Source of the DNA: Microglena sp. YARC
Taxonomy: Eukaryota > Chlorophyta > Chlorophyceae > Chlamydomonadales > Chlamydomonadaceae
Direction of reading: 5' to 3'
DNA length: 64,000 bases
NCBI GenBank assembly: GCA_022414725.1
Contig: CM039462.1
Coordinates: 47,638,685 to 47,702,684 of the forward strand
Positions 55,245 through 64,000 of the stretch are shown piece after piece (the stretch's first letter is position 1; each line of letters starts with the position of its first letter). The position numbers and the translations under genes were made by a program. Under the pieces are notes generated by a model. The model searched no databases. It was given only the letters and a program-made list of their open reading frames with translations, and was not told where the DNA came from.

Positions 55245-55465
55245 GGATCCATAGATTTTTGGCGGAGCCCTCCCTTCTGGGGGGCGAGAGCACCCAGATT
55301 CACCCCATTGTCCGTCCGACCGACAAAACGACTGAGACGAAGCCTGACACGCCAGCCAACTGTCTCGAGACTAACTGGCTCGGTCAGCTCCAGTCCGTTG
55401 CCACCCGTCGTTCTGTTGCCAACGAACTCCGCCAATATTCCACGTCGCTTGCGACGCTGCATAGG
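55245..55465. repeat. Dispersed repeat, copy without microsatellite
   Basis: Same family as 8870-9165: CCTCCCTTCTGGGGGGCGAG, GTCCGTTGCCACCCGTCG, and the end CGCTTGCGACGCTGCATAGG. Where the other copy has (CCAT)n, this one has CCGTCCGACCGACAAAACG. Confidence 0.7.
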
Positions 55466-55470
55466 ATTGT

Positions 55471-55650
55471 CTTTTCAGCCACCAGCAGCAGCTCCCCTGA
55501 CCGGCTACCCATCCAAACCTAGAGCAATGTAGTGCAGCTGGAAGCTGACATAATTGAATTTCCAGCACTGCTAAAATCTCGGGGCTTAGCCCAGTGGCTA
55601 GCTCAGGAAGCTGCCTAGAAGCTGCCTAGAAGCTGCTAGTTGTAGCTGAA
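55471..55650. mobile_element. Foldback MITE, AGCTTTTCTTTTCAGCTAC family, copy
   Basis: CTTTTCAGCCACCAGCAGCA on the left, AGCTGCTAGTTGTAGCTGAA on the right. The right arm contains a 13-bp tandem slip (AGCTGCCTAGA twice). Confidence 0.65.
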
Positions 55651-55862
55651 AACTGGTGCAGGTGTAACTGGTCGTGGGTTGGTATCTCCCACCGATCTAC
55701 AGGTGCCTACTCCCTTGTTATGCAGGAGTGACTTCGCTGATCACATCGTCAACATCGTTCAGTCTAGGGCTAGTGCACCGGGACCCACAGGTGCTAGTGT
55801 GACGGGTCGTGGGTTGGCATCTCCCGCCGATCTACATGTGCCTACTCACTTGTTATGTAGGA

Positions 55863-56073
55863 AGCCCCTTTCAGCGAATCAATTGGTCTAGTGGTACACC
55901 AAGTCGCTTGGAGGACGTAGAGTCGGGGGTTCGATTCCCCCTACGGTCGCTCTAAGCGTTGCAGGTCGTTGTCAACCGCGATAGTAGCTTGTCCAGTTGA
56001 GGTAGAAGACCGCTCTCTACCCGCGTACTACGAGTTCCCTTAATACCACGCCCCACCAGGCTTTATCATTACC
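55863..56073 (+). mobile_element. Putative tRNA-derived SINE
   Basis: Inserted into a unit of the 125-bp array. The flanks TGTTATGTAGGA (55851-55862) and TGTTATGCAGGA (56074-56085) match at 11 of 12, a target duplication of SINE length. The head is tRNA-like (55873-55951); the ~120-bp body is of unknown origin and ends TTTATCATTACC. 211 bp with no poly(A) tail. Only one copy is visible. Confidence 0.5.
55873..55951 (+). other. tRNA-like segment with A and B boxes (pol III promoter)
   Basis: A-box TGGTCTAGTGG (55884-55894); B-box GGTTCGATTCC (55928-55938) within a perfect five-pair T-arm (GGGGG TTCGATT CCCCC). The acceptor strands do not pair, so this is not a functional tRNA but fits a SINE head. 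Confidence 0.5.
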
Positions 56074-56209
56074 TGTTATGCAGGAGTGACACCGCTGATC
56101 ACATCGTCAACAGTCACAGTGTTGAGTCTAGGGCTAGTGCACCGGGGCCCAGTGGTGCTAGTGTGACGGGTCGTGGGTTGGCATCTCCCGCCAACCTACA
56201 GGTGCCTAA

Positions 56210-56403
56210 CAGGGTACTTCCATGGACCAAATTGGCCAGCGCTTCAGTGCACTTGAAAAAAACAAACTGTGCCTTGTAGTGCAAAAAGCGCAAAAAATGC
56301 TTGCTGAGCCCACAGGGGGTTGCAAAAAACTGTGCGGAGCACGCAGTGGGGCTCAAAAAGGCAGCGCACCAGCACGCAAAAGCACGCGCTTGGAAGTACC
56401 CTG
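56210..56403. mobile_element. hAT-type MITE, CAGGGTAC family, with visible empty site
   Basis: Perfect ends CAGGGTACTTCCA and TGGAAGTACCCTG, flanked by GTGCCTAA (56202-56209) and GTGCCTAC (56404-56411). The uninterrupted sequence CAGGTGCCTACTCCCTTG is present in a neighbouring unit (55699 onward), confirming an 8-bp duplication. 194 bp. Confidence 0.9.
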
Positions 56404-56738
56404 GTGCCTACTCCCTTGTTATGCAGGAGTGAATCCGCTGATCACATCGTCAACATCGTTGAGTCTAGGGCTAGTGCACCGGGACCCAGTGGTGCTAGTG
56501 TGACGGGTCGTGGGTTGGCATCTCCCGCTGACCTACATGTGCCTACTCACTTTTTATGCAGGAGTGACTTTGCAGATCACATCGTCAACATCGGTAATTG
56601 GCTGAAAGCGTGATAAGCTGGTGTAGCTGGCAGCAGTGCTTCTTTTTTTGACGACACGTCGCCATTCCGTCGCCATTCCGTCAAATGCTACACTCCCCGG
56701 ACCCCCCGATATCAGGACGCGCTGCCCCCCAACCCCCC

Positions 56739-56878
56739 CAGGCTCCGCGCTTCGCGCTTTGTAGTGCACAAATCGCAAAAATTGCTTGCTGCGCCCAGAG
56801 GGGGTTGCAAAAAACTGCGCGAAACGCGCAGTGGGGCTCTAAAAGGCAGCGCGCTAGCGCGCGCTTGGAAGTACCCTG
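56739..56878. mobile_element. CAGGGTAC-family MITE, 5' truncated
   Basis: The right half matches 56210-56403 closely (GGGGTTGCAAAAAACTGCGC, then GCGCGCTTGGAAGTACCCTG). The left end is lost or altered (CAGGCTCCGCG), and no target duplication is seen. Confidence 0.6.
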
Positions 56879-56989
56879 GTGTGCTCACTGGTTTCCATGG
56901 GTATCGCTTGGAATTGGAACTGAAAGACGATGAGCAGCCCAAAGTTGGCTGAAAAACTATGTAACAATTCAAATTCAAATTCAGACCTG

Positions 56990-57411
56990 TGGGGTAGGGT
57001 GTTGTCTGGTTGTGCTCTTTCCATATCCTGCTGTGGTCTTTTGCGGCGACCGCGCCCTTTAGGCTGCTGCTGTGGGCTGGATTAAGGGGGGCCTGGACAC
57101 GGCACTGCGAGAGGGTTGCCAGGGAGGCGAGGCAGGTGAGGGAGGAGAGGCAGGCCAAGTCTTGCAGGGCGTCTTGCAGCTGCCAGTGTAGCGCATGCAT
57201 CTGCTGGTTCACCACTGGGAGGGAGGGGAGGGTGTCCAGGGGGGGGAGGGTTTGAAGCAGCTCATAGTCAGGGCGGGCAACACCATCCCAGTTATTGTCC
57301 GCAGCCCCCCCTTGACGGCCAGATATGTGTGGCTCCGCCTCCCTCGATGGGTGGGAGACCCCCTCCCACCCAGCTTCAGCCATCCAAGGGTGGGCCTTGG
57401 CAGCAGCATAC
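56990..57411 (-). CDS. Unknown protein, second recognised exon (minus strand)
   Basis: Begins after AATCATAATGCAG with G completing an arginine codon, then [40 protein letters not shown] and QQMHALHWQLQDALQDLACL. The phase (2/1) fits the donor of the exon at 59123, supporting one gene. Part of it (QQMHALHWQLQDALQDLACLSSLTCL) looks helical. No domain recognised. The 3' boundary is unclear: after about 56990 the frame runs into a dispersed repeat (TTGTTACATAGTTTTTCAGC), so gene end or exon end is undetermined. Confidence 0.5.
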
Positions 57412-59122
57412 CTGCATTATGATTACAGTTGCAGGATAGTATGCATGTGTAGATTTATGTTTCCAGCTGAGTAATATGGTTTCATCTGCCTGTCTGCCTG
57501 ACTGCCTGTGTGTATTTGCGTATCTGTCTGTGTCTGTGTGCCTGTCTGTGTAAACCGCCTCCCACCCAGCTTCAGCCATCCAAGGGTGGGCCTTGGCAAC
57601 AGCATACCTGATTTATGATTACAGTAGGAGGTTAGTATGCATGTGTAGATTGATGCTTCCACCTGAGTAATATGGTTTCATCTGCCTGTCTACCTGACTG
57701 CCTGTGTGTGTGTGTGTGTGTGTCTGCCTGCCTGCCTGTCTGCCTGCCTGTGTGTGTCTGTCTGGCTGCTGTGTCTGTGTGTGTGTTCGTGTGTCTGTCT
57801 GTGTCTGTGTGCCTGTCTGTGTCTGTGTGTCTGTCTGTGTCTGTCTGTGTCTGTTTGTGTCTGTGTGCCTGTCTGTGCGTGTGTTCGTGTGTCTGTCTGT
57901 GCCTGTGTGCCTGTCTGGTTATGTGTGTCTGTCTGTGCCTGTGTGTGTCTGTCTGTGTCTGTGTGTCTGCCTGTGTCTGCTTGTGTCTGTGTGCCTGTCT
58001 GTGTATACTCCCTCCCACCCAGCTTCAGCCATCCAAGGGTGGGCCTTGGCAGCAGCATACCTGATTTATGATTACAGTTGGAGGTTAGTATGCATGTGTA
58101 GATTGATGCTTCCACCTGAGTAATATGGTTTCATCTGCCTGTCTACCTGACTGCCTGTGTGTGTGTGTCTGCCTGCCTGCCTGTCTGCCTGTCTGTGTGT
58201 GTCTGTCTGGCTGCTGTGTCTGTGTGTGTGTTCGTGTGTCTGTCTGTGTCTGTGTGCCTGTCTGTGTCTGTGTGTCTGTCTGTGTCTGTCTGTGTCTGTG
58301 TGTCTGTCTGTGTCTGTTTGTGTCTGTGTGCCTGTCTGTGCGTGTGTTCGTGTGTCTGTCTGTGTCTGTGTGCCTGTCTGTGCATGTGTGTCTGTCTGTG
58401 CCTGTGTGCCTGTCTGTGCGTGTGTTCGTGTGTCTGTCTGTGTCTGTGTGCCTGTCTGTGTATACTCCCTCCCACCCAGCTTCAGCCATCCAAGGGTGGG
58501 CCTTGGCAGCAGCGTACCTGATTTATGATTACAGTTGGAGGTTAGTATGCATGTGTAGATTGATGTTTCCAGCTGAGTAATATGATTTCATCTGCCTGCC
58601 TGCGTGCCTGTGTATGTGTGCCTGTCAGTGTAGACTCCCTCCCACCCAGCTTCCACCATCCAAGGGTGGGCCTTACTATGTAATTACGATGCAATTATCA
58701 TACAATTATCATACAATTGTATTTAATTTAATTATAACAGCATACCTGCATTGTGATTACAGTTTGTATCATTATGCAATGTAATGCATCATATTGTATT
58801 GTAATATTGTATTGCATCGCAGCGGATCGTGTAGCAGTCTGCCGGGGGGCTGCAGGGGGAGGAAAGAAGCAGTCGACGTAGCCTAGAACTTACCCAGGGT
58901 GGGTCAAGTCATGGCACCTTCTAGGCAGCTCTCATGAATGGCTATTCAGCAAAATCTATTTCTACCTAGTGCATCTTAAAGCTGACACAATCAGCTGTCA
59001 AGAAGTGCTAAAATATTTGGGCGATACACAGTCGCTGGCCCAGGGAGCTGCCTAGAAGCTACTAAGAAAAGGAGAAACAGGGAGAAAGAGGGCCCTGGAC
59101 ATGGTCTAACACTATAGCTTAC
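57412..59122 (-). repeat. Intron with acceptor- and donor-junction copies and TGTC microsatellites
   Basis: Between the two minus-strand exons lie four copies of the second exon's start with its acceptor (plus-strand GCCATCCAAGGGTGGGCCTT, then AGCATACCTGATTTATGATT), at about 57567, 58018, 58486 and 58659. The last is split by an AT-rich insert. The first two intervals are filled by (TGTC)n/(TG)n. One copy of the first exon's end plus donor lies at 58886-58918 (ACTTACCCAGGGTGGGTCA). A foldback MITE lies at 58914-59077. Confidence 0.8.
58914..59077. mobile_element. Foldback MITE, AGCTTTTCTTTTCAGCTAC family, copy
   Basis: GCACCTTCTAGGCAGCTCTC on the left, GGGAGCTGCCTAGAAGCTAC on the right, with the family middle ATCAGCTGTC...GCTAAAATATTTGGG. 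Confidence 0.6.
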
Positions 59123-59502
59123 CTCGGGTGGGTCATGTCATCCAAGGCTGAGCCAGTGCCATGCTTTGGTGTACGGCTTCCTGGCATGGGGATCCTGTAC
59201 TGCCTTGCAGCTGCCAGGGGGTCCTGATCTTCAGGGGCCTGGCTCGACCTCTCTTGGGTCCCCCTCCTGGGTAAGGCACCGGCATAGCGAGTGGATCTGG
59301 TGAGGGCGTCCCCTGGGGAGGGAATTGCCCCGGCTCCGGTGGGGGGGGCTGTTGAGTTGGTTTGGGCTACCTGTGGCGGGCCCGCTCCTTGATTCGACAG
59401 CTCAGGGTTACGGTGCCACCAAGAAAAACGCTCTGCAGCAATTCTGTCGATCAGGTGCTCGGTGCGATTCCGGACGCTGCCGATGGAAAGGTGGAAGCCC
59501 AT
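59123..59502 (-). CDS. Unknown protein, first recognised exon (minus strand)
   Basis: Reads MGFHLSIGSVRNRTEHLIDR, then ERFSWWHRNPELSNQGAGPP and a Thr/Pro/Ser/Gly-rich part, ending GSALDDMTHPR at donor GTAAGC. An in-frame TGA lies nine codons before the ATG, so this ATG is a reasonable start unless an acceptor lies nearer. The first 30 residues are helical and charged; the rest appears disordered. It is spliced to 57411 in phase. No family recognised. Confidence 0.5.
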
Positions 59503-59888
59503 GGGTTCATGTAGCAGGAGCAGGGTTCAGAGGACTAAACGAGGCAAAGCAAAGGACAGGTGCACGCACACGTTGAAAATTGGCGAGCTGCAGGGTGGGC
59601 GTGAAGAGTTGGAGACAGATGGGTCGGAGGAAGGGGAAGCATGGAAGCGGTGTCGAGAAGGGTGGTTATGCCCCGGTGTCGAGAATGGAGTTATGCTGGG
59701 CCTAGCTGGAATTCACGGTCTTGGGAGACGCGACGCCCACCCGCCCAGACCTTCCGAGGACCGAGCGTCCCAAGTCGCGGCGATTTCAAAAAGCGAGCGA
59801 AACAGCTCCTGGCAGTTTGCCACCCATCCGGGAATCCGGAAAGTTGCGAATATCTCTTGTCTCTAATTTCAAAGGTTCATACTGCAAG
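59503..59888. promoter_or_regulatory. Shared intergenic region of two divergent genes
   Basis: 386 bp between the proposed ATG of the minus gene (59502) and that of the plus gene (59889). The organisation fits a bidirectional promoter. No TATA box is evident; GC-rich. Confidence 0.35.
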
Positions 59889-60206
59889 ATGGATGTGCGT
59901 GAGGAGCTCAGCGAGTATGAGCTCGAGCGTGCTGCCTTGATTGAAGCGAACAAAGCTCGCATGAGAGAGATGGGCTTATCAAGCACGCTCGATTCCCTGG
60001 ACGAGCTTAGGAAAACTCGCAAGGCAGGAGCTGCGAAGGCGGGTCCAAAACGGAGCAATAACGAACGAGCTCCCCTTCTGCTCGTTCGGCGCTCGTCGAG
60101 AATAAAAGGCGAGGAGCCGGTTCGAAGCTCGTCGAGAATAAAAGGCGAGGAGCCGGAGATGGACACTTGGAAAGAGGAGAAGAATCTCCTTCGAGAGAGA
60201 TTGTAG
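59889..60206 (+). CDS. N-terminal exon of a protein with RRSSR motif (WDR76- or B3-like)
   Basis: MDVREELSEYELERAALIEA, then NKARMREMGLSSTLDSLDEL, a basic stretch, then LLLVRRSSRIKGEEP repeated once (RSSSRIKGEEP). The pattern [S]-E-Y-E-x-x-R-x-x-x-I-x-x-N followed by MGL and RRSSR is found at the N-termini of WDR76/CMR1-type and some plant B3-domain proteins. Which one applies cannot be decided. The frame stops at TAG (60204-60206), overlapping a possible donor GTAGGT (60203). The remaining exons, if any, lie to the right beyond the minisatellites. A tandem 30-bp duplication created the doubled motif. Confidence 0.5.
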   Translation: MDVREELSEYELERAALIEANKARMREMGLSSTLDSLDELRKTRKAGAAKAGPKRSNNERAPLLLVRRSSRIKGEEPVRSSSRIKGEEPEMDTWKEEKNLLRERL

Positions 60207-60209
60207 GTG

Positions 60210-62900
60210 TGGCGTGTGGTATGGTGCGTAGTGCTTAGTGGTGGGTCAGGGAGTGTGGTTTGGTGGGGAGTGGTGGGGAGTGGGGTGTTATGGGGTGGGG
60301 TGGTATGAAGTGGGTGTTGTGTTGTGGGGTGGAATAGGGTAGACTTGCAGTGCAGAGTGGTGGGGTGAGGAGTGATATGTTGTGGGGTGGGGTGGTATGG
60401 AGTGGGGTGTTGTTTTGTGGCGTGGTATTGAGTGGGTATTGTGGGGTGGGGTGGTGTAGACTTGTAGTGCGGAGTGGTGGGGTCAGGAGTGTTGTGTTGT
60501 GGGGTGGGGTGGGGTGGTATGAAGTGGGTATTGTGCTGTGGGGTAGTGTAGACTTTCAGTGTGGAAAAATGGGGTGGGGAGTGTTGTGGGGTGGTATGTT
60601 GTGGCGTGGTATTGAGTGGGTATTGTGGGGTGGGGTGGTGTAGACATCTGGGGCGGAGTGGTGGGGTAAGGAGTGTTGTGTTGTGTTGTGGGGTGGTATG
60701 AAGTGGGTATTGTGCTGTGGGGTAGTGTAGACTTTCAGTGTGGAATAATGGGGTGGGGAGTGTTGTGGGGTGGTATGTTGTGGCGTGGTATTGAGTGGGT
60801 ATTGTGGGGTGGGGTGGTGAGGACTTGTAGTGCGGAGTGGTGGGGTTAGGAGTGTTGTGTTGTGGGGTGGGGTGGTATGAAGTGGGTATTGTGCTGTGGG
60901 GTAGTGTAGACTTTCAGTGTGGAATAATGGGGTGGGGAGTGTTGTGGGGTGGTATGTTGTGGCGTGGTATTGAGTGGGTATTGTGGGGTGGGGTGGTGTA
61001 GACTTCTGGGGCGGAGTGGTGGGGTTAGGAGTGTTGTGTTGTGGGGTGGGATGGTATGAAGTGGGTATTGTGCTGTGGGGTAGTGTAGACTTTCAGTGTG
61101 GAATAATGGGGTGGGGAGTGTTGTGGGGTGGTATGTTGTGGCGTGGTATTGAGTGGGTATTGTGGGGTGGGGTGGTGTAGACTTATGGGGGGGAGTGGTG
61201 GGGTTAGGAGTGTTGTGGGGTGGGGTGGGGTGGTATGAAGTGGGTATTGTGCTGTGGGGTAGTGTAGACTTTCAGTGTGGAAAAATGGGGTGGGGAGTGT
61301 TGTGGGGTGGTATGTTGTGGCGTGGTATTGAGTGGGTATTGTGGGGTGGGGTGGTGTAGACTTCTGGGGCGGAGTGGTGGGGTAAGGAGTGTTGTGTTGT
61401 GGGGTGGGATGGTATGAAGTGGGTATTGTTCTGTGGGGTAGTGTAGACTTTCAGTGTGGAATAATGGGGTGGGGAGTGTTGTGGGGTGGTATGTTGTGGC
61501 GTGGTATTGAGTGGGTATTGTGGGGTGGGGTGGTGTAGACTTCTGGGGCGGAGTGGTGGGGTTAGGAGTGTTGTGTTGTGTTGTGGGGTGGTATGAAGTG
61601 GGTATTGTGCTGTGGGGTAGTGTAGACTTTCAGTGTGGAATAATGGGGTGGGGAGTGTTGTGGGGTGGTATGTTGTGGCGTGGTATTGAGTGGGTATTGT
61701 GGGGTGGGGTGGTGTAGACTTGTAGTGCGGAATGGTGGGGTTAGGAGTGTTGTGTTGTGTTGTGGGGTGGTATGAAGTGGGTATTGTGCTGTGGGGTAGT
61801 GTAGACTTTCAGTGCGGAGTAATGGGGTGGGGAGTGTTGTGGGGTGGTATGTTGTGGCGTGGTATTGAGTGGGTATTGTGGGGTGGGGTGGTGTAGACTT
61901 CTGGGGCGGAGTGGTGGGGTTAGGAGTGTTGTGGGGTGGGGTGGGATGGTATGAAGTGGGTATTGTGCTGTGGGGTAGTGTAGACTTTCAGTGCGGAGTA
62001 ATGGGGTGTGGAGTGTTGTGGGGTGGTATGTTGTGGCGTGGTATTGAGTGGGTATTGTGGGGTGGGGTGGTGTAGACTTCTGGGGCGGAGTGATGGGGTT
62101 AGGAGTGTTGTGTTGTGTTGTGGGGTGGTATGAAGTGGGTATTGTTCTGTGGGGTAGTGTAGACTTTCAGTGCGGAGTAATGGGGTGGGGAGTGTTGTGG
62201 GGTGGTATGTTGAGGGGTGGTATTGAGTGGGTATTGTGGGGTGGGGTGGTGTAGACTTCTGGGGCGGAGTGGTGAGGTTAGGAGTGTTGTGTTGTGGGGT
62301 GGGATGGTATGAAGTGGGTGTTGTGCTGTGGGGTGGTGCAGACTTTTAGTGCGGAGTAATGGGGTGGGGAGTGTTGTGTTGTGGGATTGTATGGAGTGGG
62401 TGTTCTATTGTGCAGTGGTATTGAGTGTATATTGTGGGGTGGTGTAGACTTGTAGTGCGGAGTGGTGTTGTGGGGTGGGGTACACCTGTAGTGCGAATTG
62501 GTGTAGTGGGTGGTATGGAGTGGGATGTTTTGTTGTGTAATGGTATGAAGTGGATGTTGTGTTGTGTTGTGGAGTGGTATGAAGTGGATGTTGTGTTGTG
62601 TTGTGGGGTGGTATGAAGTGGATGTTGTGTTGTGGGGTGGTGCAGACTTTTAGTGCGGATTAATGGGGTGGGGAGTGTTGTGTTGTGGGGTGGTATGGAG
62701 TGGGATGTTTTGTTGTGCAATGGTTTTGAGTGGATATTGTGGGGTGGTGTAGACTTGTAGTGCAGAGTGGTGTTGTGGGGTGGGGTACACTTGAAGTGCG
62801 GAGTGGTGGGATGGGGTGGTATGAAGTCAGTGTTGTGGGTTGGGATGGTGTAGACTTGTAGTGCGGAGTGGTGGGATGGGGAGTGTTGTGTGGTGTGGTG
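60210..62900 (+). repeat. 179-bp GTGGGG-rich minisatellite
   Basis: Very regular from about 60550 to 62340, with period 179 bp (identical frames start at 60974, 61153, 61511, 61869, 62048). Each unit carries GGTGTAGACTTCTGGGGCGG, TAGTGTAGACTTTCAGTG and TATGTTGTGGCGTGG. It is looser at both edges. If the preceding exon is spliced, this is its intron. The MGIVGWGGV ORFs are repeat translations. Confidence 0.9.
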
Positions 62901-63109
62901 TGTGGGTGGGGTGGTATGAAGTGGTGCTGTGTTGTGGGGTGATGTAGACTTGCAGTGCGGAGTAGTGGGATGGGGAGAGGGGTGCTGTGGAGTGGGGTAG
63001 ACTTGCAGTGTGGAGTGCTGGTATGGTGTGGGACGGTGTGGAGTGGCTGGTGTGGTGGAGGTGTAATGTTGTGTGGTGTGGCAAAGTGTGGTGTAGTAAG
63101 TGGTGCGGT
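62901..63109. repeat. Degenerate edge of the GTGG array
   Basis: Irregular GGTGTGG, TAGACTTGCAGTG blocks without a fixed period. Confidence 0.7.
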
Positions 63110-64000
63110 AGGCCACCCCCACCCCAACACAAAAACGCACATTCATCCCCACAGACACCAACACCCTCATCCACAACCATCCCCACACCACCAACATGAC
63201 GCTCAGCCACAACCATCCCCACACCACCAACACCACCCTCATCCACACCCTCATCCACAACCATCCCCACACCACCAACACCACCCTCATCCACACCCTC
63301 ATCCACAACCATCCCCACACCACCAACACCACCCTCATCCACAACCATCCCCACACCACCAACACCACCCTCAGCCACAACTATCCCCACACCACCAACA
63401 CCACCCTCATCCACAACCATCCCCACACCACCAACACCACCCTCAGCCACACCCTCATCCACAACCATCCCCACACCACCAACACCACCCTCATCCACAC
63501 CCTCATCCACAACCATCCCCACACCACCAACACCACCCTCATCCACATCCTCATCCACAACCATCCCCACACCATCAACACCACCCTCAGCCACAACCAT
63601 CCCCACACCACCAACACCACCCTCATCCACAACCATCCCCACACCACCAACACCACCCTCATCCACAACTATCCCCATACCACCAACACCACCCTCATCC
63701 ACACCCTCATCCACAACCATCCCCACACCACCAACACCACCCTCATCCACAACTATCCCCACACCACCTACACCACCCTCAGCCACAACTATCCCCACAC
63801 CACCAACACCACCCTCATCCACAACCATCCCCACACCACCAACACCACCCTCATCCACAACTATCCCCACACCACCAACACCACCCTCATCCACAACTAT
63901 CCCCACACCACCAACACCACCCTCATCCACACCCTCATCCACAACCATCCCCACACCACCAACACCACCCTCATCCACAACCATCCCCACACCACCAACA
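63110..64000. repeat. 36-bp minisatellite, C-rich, runs off the window
   Basis: Units of CCCTCATCCACAACCATCCCC then ACACCACCAACACCA, 36 bp, with 48-bp variants containing an extra CTCATCCACAC. Two minus-strand frames are open throughout, one reading MVVDEGGVGGVG, the other Trp/Leu/Val-rich. This is expected for a stop-free unit divisible by three. There is no start or flanking coding evidence. Confidence 0.85.

Larger units (their letters stand above)
55668..56600. repeat. About 125-bp tandem repeat, interrupted by two insertions
   Basis: Units contain GGGTCGTGGGTTGGCATCTC, CTACAGGTGCCTACTCCCTTG-type text, ATGCAGGAGTGAC, then GATCACATCGTCAACATCG and CTAGGGCTAGTGCACCGGG. About four units are present. 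A SINE-like insert (55863-56073) and a MITE (56210-56403) split units. The intact units show the empty sites. Confidence 0.8.

Noticed and set aside
62827..63990. 387-residue GGVGGVGMVVDE protein resembling silk or collagen
   Set aside because: The 36-bp unit is free of stops in more than one frame, and there is no flanking exon, start or splice support.

Overview
Eukaryotic nuclear DNA, a draft long-read-style assembly with a gap of exactly 1000 N at 20417-21416. Spliced genes with GT-AG introns, a membrane histidine kinase, ankyrin/RING and SAM-domain proteins, many hAT-type MITEs and very repeat-rich introns suggest a protist, most likely a green alga. A Cymbomonas-like prasinophyte is my guess only. 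Single-base indels occur throughout the tandem arrays and also break some exons, so reading frames have to be pieced together.

Layout. 1-6684: a 95-bp minisatellite with higher-order structure. 6741-6975: a hAT MITE. 7724-18205 (+): six recognisable exons of one polytopic sensor histidine kinase (five membrane helices, HisKA H-box, ATPase N- and G-boxes). Each exon lies among tandem copies of its own splice junctions. 18206-25060: donor-junction array, gap, then a CA-rich array. 25075-26810: a possible minus-strand exon, a purine tract and a minisatellite. 28019-29459 (+): a SAM-domain gene, again flanked by junction arrays. 30-36.5 kb: intergenic DNA dense in MITEs, several with exact 8-bp target duplications. 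36730-41879 (-): a broken ankyrin-RING gene whose 99-bp ankyrin repeat has expanded to about 35 near-identical copies. 42846-44388 (+): two exons of another ankyrin gene. 44.4-47.4 kb: tandem repeats and a 502-bp hAT element. 50121-51617 (-): an intact paralogue of the broken ankyrin-RING gene. 52.3-53.6 kb: a 60-bp family array. 55.7-56.6 kb: a 125-bp array carrying a tRNA-derived SINE and a MITE. 56990-59502 (-) and 59889-60206 (+): two divergent genes sharing a 386-bp gap. 60.2-64 kb: G-rich then C-rich minisatellites.

The main observation is a repeated architecture. Exon 5' ends are preceded by tandem copies of [intron end + acceptor + first exon bases], and exon 3' ends are followed by tandem copies of [last exon bases + donor + intron start]. 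It is seen in the kinase gene, the SAM gene, the 42-44 kb ankyrin gene and the minus-strand gene at 57-59 kb, so it occurs on both strands and in unrelated genes. I know of no named system like this. The leading artefact explanation is mis-assembly of tandem introns.
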